NCBI GenBank assembly: GCA_916700875.1 | Contig: CAKAKS010000004.1 | Coordinates: forward strand, 16,975,444-17,039,443 | DNA: 64,000 bases | Direction of reading: 5' to 3' | Source of the DNA: Sebastes aleutianus | Taxonomy: Eukaryota; Chordata; Actinopteri; Perciformes; Sebastidae | Shown here: positions 1 to 12,129 of the stretch, in pieces | Layout: the number at the start of each line of letters is the position of its first letter | How positions within the stretch are numbered: position 1 is the stretch's first letter | The notes under the pieces: model-generated | What the model was told of the DNA's origin: nothing | Seen by the model: the letters and a program-made list of their open reading frames with translations, nothing else | The model's database searches: none | Program-made: the position numbers and the translations under genes

Positions 1-2555
1 AAGTAGATTTTGATATATAGAATATATATTGAGTCATGCAGTGTAGCGTCACTGGATAGGTACTATGATTTAAAATGGACAACGTTGTATTATAAAAGCT
101 CTGCAATATCAAAACTGTAACTTTCAGTGTTTGAGTATGACAACCGAGTAGCCTAAATCTACAAAGTGTGTATGTGCACACAATTGTGTGAGTAAAAATT
201 TCTTATTCAGGGTGCCAGCTTTTTTTTTTATATAACCTCGGTTGAAGGTGACATAAATCACTTTCTTAGTGAGAACTCACATTCCACCTTGAGAGCACCT
301 AGTCCCATTTTTATCAGTATTAATGGTTGTCCCCTTACTTAGCCAAAGCTATTTCACACTTGGTTAAGTAAGGTATGAGAACGTCTCCTTGGCTGTATAT
401 TTAGCCGAGCCTTCCTAAATATTTTTGAGATCCCTAATCACTAAGCAAAAAGCTGCCATGTGCACTAACGCACTATGAAAGCTCACAAAAGTAATTCATT
501 TTTGTTTCCCACATTGAGCATTTCTCAGCTAACGCATCACGAGAGCTGTGGTGAGGTTCTCGGAGAATCCTAATTGGTAAATGTTCAATAATGTCGAGCA
601 GCTCTGCTTCTGTTTTATGTGCTGGTCACACACTCTAACACACACACATAAACCCACACATACAAAAATCTAAAATATTCAGAAACAATGAAATGTAATA
701 AGTCTACTTAATGAGAAATATCACAATCTTCCAAAACAACTATTAGGCAAATGCAACTCATTTTAACACGGATATCAACTCAATTAGCTGTAAAAGTTTC
801 ATTGTGCTTTCACTTCTAAAGATTCCCAATTCCCATACAACCAAAGCAACTTTTTTTTTTGTTATACAAGTTAGCACCCTTAAAAACCATCGCCTTCCAG
901 TGAAGCTTAAAATGATGAAGCGACTTTTACAAAAGGGTGAAGGACCGATGGATTGGACTGTTAATAAAACAGTTCTGAGAAAGCCAGTTCACAGAAAAAA
1001 AAAAAAAGTTTAACCAGATTTCACAGCAGAGCCTTACAATTATACTTTCCAGGGAAGAAGCTTTGCTGGCTGGCTATTGTTAAACTTTCACAAAGCTAGA
1101 CTTCATCCTTCACCCCATGTGGCCTTAACAGAAGCACTATCTCTGGCCACCCCCTCTATACCTCCACACGCTCAGGGAATGTGGGTCAATATCCAACTTC
1201 CTGTCTTCCTTTTTTTAACCCCCCGAACTCTTATCCTCTTCACCCACCTGGCTCGCAATCACATAAATAGAGGCAGAAACCCGTGGACCGACAGTTTGCA
1301 CACACACACAGGCACACAAGGCTGTGCGCCAGGTGGAGAGCATTTCCTATTCAATTCCCATTACTAAATGGAATATTCAGTTTGCCAGCTGGGTCAAATC
1401 CTTAGTTGAGTAAAACTAGTAGGGGCAGTATGTGCATATAGTGCACTTATTATCTAAAATAAGGCCAGGAACTTGCCCTGCTTCAGAAAGCAACCTGAAT
1501 TTCAGAGGTGAAAAGTAGAAAAAGGGCTTCGATATTTAACATCAGATAAGATAACACACTCACACATGTATAAAACTTTTTGATGGTAGTATAACATCAA
1601 ATATACAGCAATAAAATCCCTGTTCCAAACATAAAATAAGAAAAATGACAAACCCATAAAGATGCAGACTGTTTAGCAACTTCTTAAGAGGTCATCTGCG
1701 GTGATGTTATTTATTCAACATGACGGTTATCGAGCCAGTGTGTTATCACGGACTGATTCAGCCAGTTAACCACTATTATAACATCCTGCGGTATGTTTTG
1801 TGCAACACGCCCAAACCTAATACCCTTAAGATATATCTTCCTGGATGGCTTATAATACTCTTTAAATCTAACAGCGCATGAAATAGAGTTTGTTGGTCTA
1901 TTCATTGCTGTGAGATTTGCCCCAAAAATTCTATTTGACTTTGACAAATTCAGGCTGTATGTATGCAGCGCGGGTACAGCGTGCAGCATTATTCTGGAAA
2001 AAAGGGAGACTGGGAACGAGTGGCTGCAGATAATTACAAAAGCAAACACACTTGGTGGCCATTTAGGCCTAAAGTATTTCTAATTTCACAGATGTGATCA
2101 ACCTTGCCGGGAGTCTTTCTCTCTCCCTCTATGTGGTGAATTGCCTCACTCCCTTCTGGATGTCTATGACAGTGATGATGAAGTGTTAAACAGGTTTCTG
2201 CTGCACACTTTGTCACTCTGCTGTCTAGATGATTCGGAGACTCTCCCAGGCAGCGGTACGGAGCTTACAGCACACCAGTGGACCATGAAACTGCCAAGTT
2301 CGCCCTCAAAGCTGCTGGAATACCCTTGAGAAAGCAGTCTGGCCTAAGTAATTTAAGGATATAAAATTTGACTTCAATAAGGGTAGAGGTAGACTTAATA
2401 CAATGATGGCAAACATTAGTTTGACAGAAATAATGATTAACAGCTTTGTAACAGGCGTATTGAATGTTGTGGCTTCCGTGAGCATTAAGCACTATGTTGA
2501 CTATGTTGAACCCAACTGTTCATTTGCCGTGAAGGTCAATTGAAAACATTTAATG
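1..2555. other. Unique non-coding sequence
   Basis: I see no gene here. The sequence is AT-rich and broken by stops in all frames; the few ORFs (to about 110 codons) lack codon structure, splice context or family motifs. It contains scattered CA-rich stretches (about 630-665 and 1300-1320), short poly-A/T runs (for example 995-1007) and one hairpin (333-373, listed separately). Confidence 0.6.
333..373. repeat. Short inverted repeat (14-bp stem, 13-nt loop)
   Basis: Positions 333-346 and 360-373 are inverted copies. In a + strand transcript all 14 positions pair, one of them as G-U, around a 13-nt loop. The stem is too short for a typical pre-miRNA, and nothing nearby suggests a transcript. 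It may be a chance palindrome or the remnant of a foldback element. Confidence 0.5.
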
Positions 2556-3140
2556 GAATTGTTAGGCTCTCCTCCTCCTCCGCCGAGGGCCTACTAACAT
2601 TACCTTTAAGTGTGACTGCAGGTGTAATCTGTCAAATGGGCCCCTCACAGTGAGTCATTGGCTGGGCGCTCTGATTCCGCCCAGACCCCGGAAAAAGCCT
2701 GTGATTAAATGGGAAGTGTGACATAACTCTTGTTTAATGGTAGAAAAACAGCAGCCAGTGTGTTGGCATAAAGCCTGGGCCCACGGAACATAAATTCTAT
2801 TTCCCCACAGATGCTGCTTGTAAAAGGTCAGCATGACTTTGAATCATTTTACTGTTAAAAATTAAAAGGCGGAAGAGGCTAATCCATTGTTTTTTATTTG
2901 TTTGCATAGCCCCGCGTGTAGCATTTGTCAAGACGAGCCTGAGGTTGTCATCAAGGCTTGGCAAAAAGAACGAAAAAAAAACAGACCAAAAATCAATAGA
3001 GTTGATCTCCGGTGAAGTGTCATTCTTTATCTATGTGCAGCATTGCACATCTCTGCACAGCCGCTCTTCACATGCAAATCAGCTGATCAATAAAATGCAT
3101 TAGGGAGCTGACCTCACATAAACTTGACCCACGGGCAAAA
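2556..3140. promoter_or_regulatory. Candidate conserved regulatory block
   Basis: This block is richer in GC and in sequence complexity than its surroundings and carries no repeat I recognise. It includes GTGATTAAAT (homeodomain-like) near 2702, an octamer ATGCAAAT at 3074-3081 directly followed by the E-box CAGCTG, and CAATAAAA just after. Such packed motifs are typical of vertebrate enhancers near developmental genes. This is inference from composition and motifs only; cross-species alignment would decide. Confidence 0.25.
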
Positions 3141-4636
3141 TAAATGGTTTTAACAGAAAGTTCTAAAATATCACAGCCAGGGCTGTGTTGTCAAACTAAT
3201 TATACTGAAGAAGCCCACACACCCACAGTATCTGGCTATTGATAAATCAAATGCTTCGTTGTTGCGAATACATAACAGCACAAGTCAGAGAAGATTTGAA
3301 AGCGGCGGCGATGCAGATTTTAGGCTACGCCAGCATCTCTAACACGGCAGTCTCAGTGCGCCTTGATAAATATCACCGAGTGTCAGTTGTAATACCGCCG
3401 AGTCAAAGTCACTCCACTGTCGGCCCGACAAAGACGCCTTTAAGAAAAAGCAGAGCAAAGCATATGACATAAAATCGACATTGCCTAGGGTCCTACTCAG
3501 CACAACCGAAAAGGGACAACAACTCTGTGACTTATTGGGAATGATCGACTTTTCCCTTAGAGAATGCAATGAATAATTCTCTTTTACCAGGAGAGAAAAA
3601 AAACTCCCCCAGGGTATTGAACCAAATCGTCTTTTCTCTCTTCATTAGGAAAAAAAAAAAGCCTACAAAGTCTTATCAGCATTCTGCATTCTCTGCCATT
3701 GGAGCTCAGATAATTGATTATGTTTAGGAGGTTCACTATTGGATATGCTGCGCCTTAGTAGTGGAAAGAGATATAGCAGTAAATTAAGTTTACCTTCCCA
3801 GGGCACAGTCTGACAAAGATTCACTGACCTCAAAGGACGGAGTGAAATTGAAATTACGTTATAGGGAAAAAAAAAAAAGTTCCATTCAGGAGTATTATCC
3901 CAATTTGCTACACTGCACACCACCATTTCCTTCTTTAAATGACAAAATCATGAAGGAAGTTTTCATGTCATCTAAGTTTACAAGCTATATTTTACTGGCT
4001 CGACTGCTTTACTGAAGCTACTGTTTTACAGTCCACATAAAAGCCTATATACACTTGCTGCCGCTGAACATTGTTTCCCCAATTTTACTCTGCAATTAAA
4101 TTGTTCTTCCTTCTTTCCAATGCACATTTACAACAAGAAGCAATTAAACGTGTAAACCAGGCAGCAGAGCTATTGCTCTCTGAGTTGCAGCCATGTCAGA
4201 TTGTGCAACCATATGAATTAGCAGGTGGGTTTCATTCAGCTCCAATTGGTCTGCCAAATGTGCTGCTACATTTATCTTCATTTGTTTGGACTGAACTGTT
4301 TGTCTATCGTTGGTTTGTTTTCTCTCATACTCCAGTCCCAAGTAAAGAATATAAAGCTGCTGCTGCCCAGCTATTGCCCTTTTAAACAAGCATAGTTTTT
4401 CCTAAAGTTACCGCTCACAAAATCATTAGCCGACCTTCCTTTTGCCTCCTTGTGCTGGAGCACTTTGTAACTCTCTGAAGAGTGTCAAGTTCTGTGCACT
4501 GTATTCGAGAGGTGTTGACAGAGAAATCCACCAATTTTGACTTCACAAACAACACAAAGATCTGCTGTGCTTCAAGTGAAACTCCAGCTGGCAGGATGTA
4601 ATTTCACTTTGGGCCAAAACCAAACTACATCTGCTT
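3141..4636. other. Unique non-coding sequence
   Basis: I see no gene or recognisable repeat. Homopolymer A runs occur at about 3649-3660 and 3868-3879. ORFs of 77-104 codons on both strands overlap each other and show no domain. Confidence 0.55.
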
Positions 4637-4985
4637 AAGTAGTGCAGCTAAAAAAGTATTAACCTTCATGGTATTTTGGGGCTGCTGTGATTCTAGCTTC
4701 ATGGTCGCCATGGTTCCATGGTTTTGTGGTTGTGGCAATTGGCATGCATGTGAAAATCATAGACACAGAAGTTTGATGGTTGTTGGCATCTTGAACCTTT
4801 TTCAAAGATTTTTTTATACATGTCATTGTCTCATGAAGTTCATTAGTTAGAGGACAGTGGACAGAGAAGTTATAATCCTTAAGGTTTTCCAACACGCTTG
4901 ACACACGGGAGAGGCTTCAGTTGATTGCAATCTCCTCAGCTCACCACTAGATGCTGCCAGACCCTACAAACTGGACCTTTAAATG
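4637..4985 (-). mobile_element. MITE-like repeat, reverse orientation (TTAAAGGTSCAG end)
   Basis: Read on the minus strand, 4985 to about 4890 begins TTTAAAGGTCCAG, continues with GGCAGCATCTAGTGGTGAG and then AGATTGCAATCAACTGAA. This is the same sequence as the forward repeat at 5023. I recognise the motif as a very abundant teleost interspersed repeat, probably a TAA/TTAA-target MITE, from memory. The far (left) boundary near 4637 is a guess. Confidence 0.55.
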
Positions 4986-5022
4986 TATTTACATACTGTA
5001 ATTACCTCTCTATCTATTATCT

Positions 5023-5130
5023 TAAAGGTGCAGTGTGTAGGATTTGGCAGCATCTAGCGGTGAGGTTTCAGATTGCAAACAACTGAAACTTGTCTTTTGT
5101 GCCAAGCGTGATGGAGAACTACGGTGGGGA
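5023..5130 (+). mobile_element. MITE-like repeat, forward orientation
   Basis: It starts TTAAAGGTGCAGTGTG, followed by GGCAGCATCTAGCGGTGAG and AGATTGCAAACAACTGAA, and continues into CCAAGCGTGATGGAGAACTACG. It is the same family as 4637-4985 in the opposite direction, so the two lie head to head with about 37 bp between them. The right boundary is uncertain; the element may continue further. Confidence 0.55.
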
Positions 5131-6728
5131 CAGAAAAACGTGAACGTGAACTCTCCATGTATTAGAGCTGTATTAAGTTACTGCTCAACCAATTAATGCC
5201 GATTCATATTAAAAGTATTTGACTGGCGCAACATGAGGTGGCTTTTATTGTGAGGCACTGATCAGAAATGTAATGTATTTGTAACTGAGGTTATCGCTGA
5301 CCGCAATTGTTTGTCAAAAATGTGTCTTCAATAAGTCATCGCCACAGAAATCAAGTTGGGTTGCAATTATTGACTGACTTCTTTATTGAAACAACATGAT
5401 ATTATTTGGCTGCGCTGTAAACAGATGCACCAGTTGCTCTTCTTTTGTATTTCTGACAAAGTAGCTGCTCCAGGAGTGTTTGCTCTCATGTCAAACCACA
5501 CTTGCTGTTACCACCTTTAACCACTAGTGTCGCCAAATCAACCAGGACTGAAATCTTAAGAATTACCAAGTCAGCCACTAAGTTTGTTCATTTCATCCAT
5601 CCACACATATATAAGGAAGGAATAAAATCTTACAAAAGCTTATGTTATCTCTGTCTGATATCTGCTTCTCTTACGATTCCATTCTAGTATCCATAAAACA
5701 ACCTGAAAACATAACAAATATTTACGGCACAAGAAAAATTCAGACAAACAAAAAATGTGCCCACTCTCATTGATTACTGCTGGGGATAGTAAATTCTGCC
5801 CCCTGAGATGTTTACCTATCTCCTACATCAGTTGAGAAAATATGGGACTATTTTATGGCCTTTCCAGTAAGCTGAGACTTCTCCTAGTTGATTTCTTACA
5901 AAAATTGTAAGAACAAACATTACAAATAGCATCTGCTTTTCTTTACAGTTGGATTTGTCCTCTATTCAAGAATGTTGCTTTTATCACAGTCCACAGAGGG
6001 ACCTTGGGAGATGAAGGGGCTATTAAGGAAATAAATAAAAGCCTGTACAGACACTTAGCTTGATCAAGACCAAGCATTAAATAATTACTGTAATTCACTT
6101 AGGTTTCTTTTAAGCTGTGTAACGATTTTCCCCGTTTCCCTCCTGCATAAAATTGATCTAATGAGGAGGACTAAACAAACGACCTCTAAATTAATTGGGA
6201 TTCTCCGCCCCAAAGTAGTGCATCTATCTGTATAGGAATTGTAGAAAAGCTTTTAAAAGTAGAGAAGATAGGACACAGCAAATACAAAAAAAGCAGATCC
6301 TGAAAAGGATCCTACAAGCTTTGCATCAGCCACCAACGCAGCATGTTGCAATTGAAACGAAGGTGACTGGTACATTGTGAAAACCAAAGCCACCAAGTTG
6401 AATTGGAATATCACCTTGTCCTTCTCTTCAAAGAACGACAGAAAGAGAAAAACTAAAGTGCATGTTCGTGCGCTCACATTTGTCTCCCTAGTCTGTGTGT
6501 GACTGCATCAGCGTTGAGGTCAGTGAGCTGTAAAATAGACCACATGTGGGGAAGGGATGAAAGAAATAAAGAAAAGAAAGGAGTAGCCGAACCTAAGGTG
6601 GACATCACAGGACATGACACAAAGTTAATCTCGACAGCCGGGGCCAAGCAGGTTTAGGGGCCAAATCCTCTCGGAATCAGATCACATTATCTTCCTAACG
6701 TGGCTGACGATTACCATCCATCTTTCAG
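5131..6728. other. Unique non-coding sequence upstream of the candidate exon
   Basis: I see no gene. A small perfect hairpin (9-bp stem, 3-nt loop) sits at 5893-5913. About 6540-6728 could hold the acceptor-side intron of the candidate exon: a possible branch point GCTGAC near 6703 and a short pyrimidine tract ending in TTTCAG at 6728. Confidence 0.5.
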
Positions 6729-6878
6729 AGCTGGTGTCCAGAGGCAGAGTCGAAGCCATGAAGCGCACAGTAATCACAGTGGTACTCTGTACCGTTCTAC
6801 TCGTCTCCTACTCCTGGTCGTGGATCAAAGAACCTGTGCTCCCTTTGAAGTGGGTGGGCCGTCTGCCCAGGGAGGAAG
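6729..6878 (+). CDS. Candidate first coding exon of an unidentified membrane or secreted protein
   Basis: Seen: a splice acceptor (CCATCTTTCAG, ending 6728) with an upstream GCTGAC branch-point-like site; then 29 nt of possible 5'UTR; an ATG at 6758 in good Kozak context (AAGCCATGA); an open frame of 40 codons plus one base; and a donor GTACGC from 6879. The peptide begins MKRTVITVVLC, two basic residues and then about 17 hydrophobic residues, followed by Trp/Pro-rich sequence (WIKEPVLPLKW) and a charged end (LPREE). That is the shape of a type II signal anchor, as in Golgi glycosyl- or sulfotransferases, or of an uncleaved signal peptide. The exon would end in phase 1. I do not recognise the protein. 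No partner exon is established: 12654-12733 is phase-compatible but has no family support. The frame runs on past the donor only to a nearby stop, consistent with splicing. Chance remains possible; about one in three to two in five that it is real. Confidence 0.38.
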
Positions 6879-7850
6879 GTACGCTTCTTTCCATAGGCTA
6901 ATGAATCAAATTCTTCTCCTAATTATCTCTCTGTACGAAGGGGAAATTGCAAAACATCGCTGCTCCTCATCAATGACGGCAAATGTGAGCGCGCAGATAT
7001 ACTGCAGGTGTTTGACTTCAGTCCATAAAAGCCACAATACGCTCCGCTCTGTTAATGTGCAGAGGAGGAAGAAAACCCACAGACGACATTAACCCCTCAA
7101 CCGAAAGTGATGTTCGTGACTAACGGAGAGACAACACCGACATGTAATCATCATTAAACCAGAAACGAAACATTTGCATAACTTTTAATAATAAAATAAT
7201 TAAACGCAAATTTCCATGCAGTGCCGTCTTTCATTTACAAGATAACTTTGCATAATGATAGAACTGGCTTTTGTGGGGGCTGATGCTACACATGCTAATA
7301 GAGCAATTAGAGAGATAATTTCCAGATGAGCTTGACTAATAAAGTAAATATACTGTTATTAAAGGTAATTACATTGTGGAAGGAGCAGGACTGTTGATCA
7401 TTCTTCTCCCACAGGGTGAGACAGGTCTTTCTTTAAAATGACTTACTATGTATCCACACTACCAACAAAATGATCGAGAAATAACCAGACATCCAACGAC
7501 TGGTTGGAAATGATTCATCCTGCCAAGTGAAAATGGATGAGAAGGTGCTGCAGTCAAACAATCTTTTCTGTTCTTTATACATTTTATCAATGACTACAGT
7601 GAATGTGACAAAGTTAGTGGTTAGAAAATGCTTTCATCTAGTGTTCCACACATTTCCTGCACTTTTTGCACATTAAGTACGGTACGTCGAAATCATCCAT
7701 CTTCCTTTCAGTACTTCTGCTTACTGCAGTGCTTACTATGCATATCTGCAAACTATGTAGAATTAATGCGAATCACCAATTGCATTGCACTAACCTCTTA
7801 ACATTCCTATCTTTGCACACTATGTGCATTTCACAGAACCTCATTTACTC
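6879..7850. other. Non-coding, possibly intronic
   Basis: I recognise no gene. About 7636-7850 (TGCACTTTTTGCACATTAAG and following short tracts) resembles the degenerate low-complexity flank of the minisatellite that follows and may belong to the same old repeat. Confidence 0.5.
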
Positions 7851-8002
7851 TGTATACTGTTGTGACAATTTGTTTATGTATTTCTATATTACTCTCTGTA
7901 TACTGTTGTGACAATTTGTTTATGTATTTCTATATTACTCTCTGTATACTGTTGTGACAATTTGTTTATGTATTTCTATATTACTCTCTGTATGTATTTA
8001 TT
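7851..8002 (+). repeat. 46-bp minisatellite, three full units plus a partial fourth
   Basis: The unit begins TGTATACTGTTGTGACAATT and ends CTATATTACTCTC. Full units start at 7851, 7897 and 7943; a partial one starts at 7989 and then departs. The period is exactly 46 bp and the three copies appear identical, which points to recent expansion or slippage. Confidence 0.9.
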
Positions 8003-8036
8003 ACTGTTTTCATTAGATGTCAATTTGTTTTATCTT

Positions 8037-8890
8037 ACAGCTGCACTAATCAATATTTATGTATTAATAATTATAATTAGATTAATATAATAATCATACT
8101 AATTATAATAACCCAATTATAAATTAGAACTAGAGCTGCAAGGATTAATCAATTAACCGATTAGTTATTCCGCAACTAATTTGATAATCGATTAATTGGT
8201 TTGAGTAATTATTTAAGAAAAAAAAAAGTAAATTCTCTGATTCCAGCTTCTTAATATGAATATTTTTTGGTTTCTTTACTCCTCTGTGACAGTAAACTGA
8301 AACTCTTTGAGTTGTGGCCAAAACAAGACAGACGTCAACCTAATTTTTGGGGAACACTGATTGACATTTTCACCATTTTCTGTAACTTTCTAGACCAAAT
8401 AACAAATCAATTAATCGAGAAAATCATCGACAATGAAATTAATTGTTAGTTGAAGCCCTAATTATAACCCGCCTTTGCAGTTCCACTCAGCTCAATGGAG
8501 AATTCTTTGCATCTTTAAGCTAACTGTTTTGGTTTCAAGAGCCATAAATTTAGTGTCTTGGTTCAGTCAAACATCAACCTTGTTTCCACCAACAGCAGGC
8601 AGTTGTTTTTAGAATCAAAATATACCCAATGTTTGCGCAGCACCAAACAGCATACAGACAAAGTTTGCAACTTTCTAAGGAGTTGGTTGAGATCCAAATC
8701 GAGCTGAAAGTAGATATTGGGCTCATATTTGCCAGGTGGCCAGCAACAAAACTAGAAATGAATGCTAATGTTGCTCCATGTTTGCTGGATGTGTAAACAC
8801 AAAACTATTTTTTCTAACACACTAGTAATATCAACTTCATAATGGTGATAATATGTCAATGCTGCGCCCCAAAGTGGATTCAAAATCAAT
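8037..8890 (+). mobile_element. Old dispersed teleost repeat, interrupted by a hAT MITE
   Basis: The left part (8037-8130) starts AGCTGCACTAATCAATATTT; the right part (8469-8890) contains AAACAGCATACAGACAAAG, ATGAATGCTAATGTTGCTCC and TTTGCTGGATGTGTAAAC. The same order of motifs occurs at 31733-32145, and I recognise it as a common percomorph interspersed repeat of unclear class. The 330-bp element at 8131-8460 splits it. There is no coding capacity. Confidence 0.6.
8131..8460 (+). mobile_element. Non-autonomous hAT MITE (TAGAGCTGCA type) with 8-bp target duplication
   Basis: The ends are TAGAGCTGCAAGG and GTTAGTTGAAGCCCTA, an imperfect inverted pair. Next to them are the subterminal TTAATCAATTAACCGATTAG and ATCAATTAATCGAGAAA arrays typical of this family. 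Flanks ATTAGAAC (8123-8130) and ATTATAAC (8461-8468) match at 7 of 8 positions, as expected of a hAT target duplication. No transposase is present. The insertion lies inside an older repeat, so it is the younger of the two. Confidence 0.85.
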
Positions 8891-11591
8891 TATTGCTGAA
8901 GTTACCCAATATTATTTTTATCCTATTTTTAATGTATTGATCACTTTGGACCAAATTTACATACTTACAATATCACAAATGTTCTTCCTTTCCTTTTCCT
9001 TTTATGTTTTGTATTAGCTTGTCATTGAAGCGCAATGTTTTCCCAGGCTTAGTCAGTCAGCCATCAATCCTCACTGTGAGGGATGCTGACCTACATCCCC
9101 TTATTGTCCAAAGGCCTCTAGAGGGCTGCCAATCCTGCCTTATCATTGTCAGTATAAATCTAATTTGTGCTTGTGAGGATCAAGTTTGACCTCTACTATA
9201 TGTGATAGTTTGGCTGACTTACTTGATTCATGACCCAACTGCAAAAACCACAGGTGAGAGCAACAGCCGCCAGATGCCCAGAACAGTCTGTCAGTCCTGA
9301 TATATAGCATCTCCTTTTCTCTTCTTCGTACTTTGTTGTTCTTTCTACCTCTCTATCCCAGCTTTGGTTTAAAAATTCAAATATATATTTCATGAGAGAT
9401 GACCCGTCCTGTGGGGGTCTAAAGATGGCGACTGTGGTTTAAAATGGGATGATAAACAATGAGAGGAAAGTTATGGACAGAAACCTGCTCGTTTATGACC
9501 ACACTCCTCGACAGCAAATATATAGCATTCCCATGGAGACTGCAGCCTGACTTGGCAGCTTTACAGAGACCACAGCTATACTGGCTGCCTCTGTGATGTG
9601 TTTGGACAATAATACAGTATTTGTGGCTTTAGATACGGCAGTATGAGAGGATATGACAGACAGATTTCATAAACTTTCCACTGTCTGCCTGGCAAATGCA
9701 ACTGTAATTCATATCAGCGAAGAAGGTCACTCGGTGCAAAAACAGAACACCTTGCAAAGGCACAAAAGGGTGTCATATTTTCTTGGTTTATGGCTTGACT
9801 CTTGCTCAGTCACTTTGTTTCGATTCCTCTATGAAATTATTTTTATTGCTTGAACTGTAGTACTGTGTGAGGCAGAAAATGTACAATAATAATAAGTTTG
9901 TCAATCACAATAGAGGTCATGTTTAAGTCCTATATTGTCTGCAATATGGCCTTAAAGCAACATCTCCAAATGATCAATGATTAATGCATGTTAAAATCAA
10001 TAGAGACATTAAGAGTAGGCATGGTCGGTGCTCCAGAAACATTTATGCTTTTGCTTCAGATCAGCTCCGGTAGGCAGATGTGAGGGGATCTGTATCAGCT
10101 CCCTATGTGGTTGTGTTAGAGTTGGGATTGTGTTGTACTTATCCTCATTTGATAGGATTAGCTTGAGCATCAGCAGTTGCACAGCACATTTTCTTACATC
10201 ACATATGGCCCAGAACTGCATTCAATCCAGCTGCATTTATACGGGTGATATGTAATTAGGCTCTGTAATTTTAAGAAAAACCGAGATAAGGGGTCAAAGA
10301 TGGAGTGTAAGAGGATTAGAAAGGTGCAGAAAATGTCTCCCATTTACAGCCCTCTCTTTCAGCTGCCGATGCATAGCAGATTCAAGACCGAGGAAATATG
10401 CCATCATACACAAAATGTGACACATATTTTTAGGATAAGTAGGTTTAGAAGAAAGCTATCTCCCAGCTGTGCTTTCCAAAATAAACAGAGACTGAGCACA
10501 GATGGACAGAGTGTGTCATCCTGAATTAGTCTTTAGACTGCTGACTGACAGCAGTGTGCACCTGCACCAACTCAATTGGCGTTCAGTGGCAGGTGGACAG
10601 AAAGGTGGTTAGGAAGACAGGTTCAATCTCATCCAGCGCAATGAAGTCAGACATTTCTATGGGGATTGGTCTTTTTATTTGCCACCAATTCCAATCTTCT
10701 GCTTTCATCATACAGTAACAAAACCATCATCTGCAGTAACGAGAAATGGGAAAGTGGCATTGGTCATTTGTAAGATATATGGCTACTGAATAGTGCTGTC
10801 ACAAACCACGTGCACTGTGTGAACAAACGGAAAGCTGCTGGTTCTTCATCTTTGTTCCAGCCCTGTAGGAAGGATTCACCCTTGACATGTCGGTGGGTTG
10901 ATGGCAGCAAACAACATTCTTACAATTTCCTTCTATTTGCAGCTGAAACCAGGGACACGTTTTATTGACATCCAGATTGCTTAACATCTGTGTTCTTGGC
11001 CTTGCGTTGTTGAAAGTTGTTACTTTTGTCTGGAGGATAGAGTGGGTGATGAGGCGAAAAGAGGCGCAGGATGCAACTCTCCCTTTGGGCTATGATTTCT
11101 CCAAGATTGCTTCTTTGCAAATAGGGCCAGTGATGGCCATGGATGGATAGACTGATAGAATTAACAAAAAAATTTAAGCCAGAGCCCACTCATCATATTG
11201 AAGGACCCAGGCTCTGGAGGACAGATTTGAAATGTAGATATTTCCTTGTTCAGCACAGACCAAACTGTGACTTTAAAGCATCTGTAGTTAATTGTTATAA
11301 TCATTAATGTTGCTTCAGTTTCAAGTGATAATGAACTTTATCTAATATTAAACAATAAAAAAGCTGAAATTCTATTTTTTGCATTTAGGGTTTTATGGTA
11401 GAGAAGTTTATTACCAGACACTGAGATGCCACATTTACTTTAAGTTCACATTTACTTTAATGGTTTTTAGTTTATTGTTTTGTTTTGTTCCCTACAGGCC
11501 ATCTTCAATAAAAAGAGAGATTTTGTGGCAGCAGTATAAAAAGATTATGTTTTTACTGTACGTTTCATATTATTATATTACATATTTCAAT
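8891..11591. other. Unique non-coding sequence
   Basis: I recognise no gene or repeat. ORFs of 60-75 codons occur on both strands (for example 10009-10255) without motifs. A polypyrimidine-plus-CAG acceptor-like site at about 10930-10940 has no partnered donor in an open frame. Confidence 0.5.
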
Positions 11592-12129
11592 TAGGGGTTG
11601 GAATCACCAGAGGCCCCACGATACGATATTATCACGATACTTAAGTCATGATACCATCTTATTGCGATTTTAAACATTTTACGATATGCTGAGTATTGTG
11701 ATAAGATATATTGTGATTTATTACTTTTTTCAACTGCAACTGTTTGTCAACATCTGTTTTATCTGAAAGATACAGTTTTCATTCACATATCTTAAGGTCA
11801 GAGGTGACGGGACCTTTTGAAAATGGCCATGCCAGTTTTCCTCACCAAAATTTAGCGTAAATTTGGAGCGTTACTTAGGGTTCTTCCCAACAAGCTGGCA
11901 TGACATGGTTGGTACCAATCGATTCCTTGTTTGTTTTTTTTGGTTCATATGATACCAGTATCTTCACTCTAGCACTAAGACTGAGCCCACTTCAACCTCT
12001 GAAAGACAGAATAGAGTCCGTTGGATTGTTAAGAGGTTAATATAATAAAAGATTGATACTTGACGTCCGTGTATTGATACAATATTGCCATGCGATACTA
12101 TGCTGTATCGATTTTTTCACCCACCCCTA
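11592..12129 (+). mobile_element. Non-autonomous hAT MITE (TAGGGGTTGG type) with target duplication
   Basis: The left end is TAGGGGTTGGAATCACC and the right end, read inward, is TAGGGGTGGGTGAAAAAATC. ATACGATATTATCACGATAC-type subterminal arrays lie at both ends. Flanks ATTTCAAT (11584-11591) and ATTTCAAC (12130-12137) match at 7 of 8. The interior (about 11750-12010, with GGTTGGTACCAA and ATATGATACCAG nearby) is the same as that of elements at 30989, 36825 and 38079, although two of those have different ends. Confidence 0.88.
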
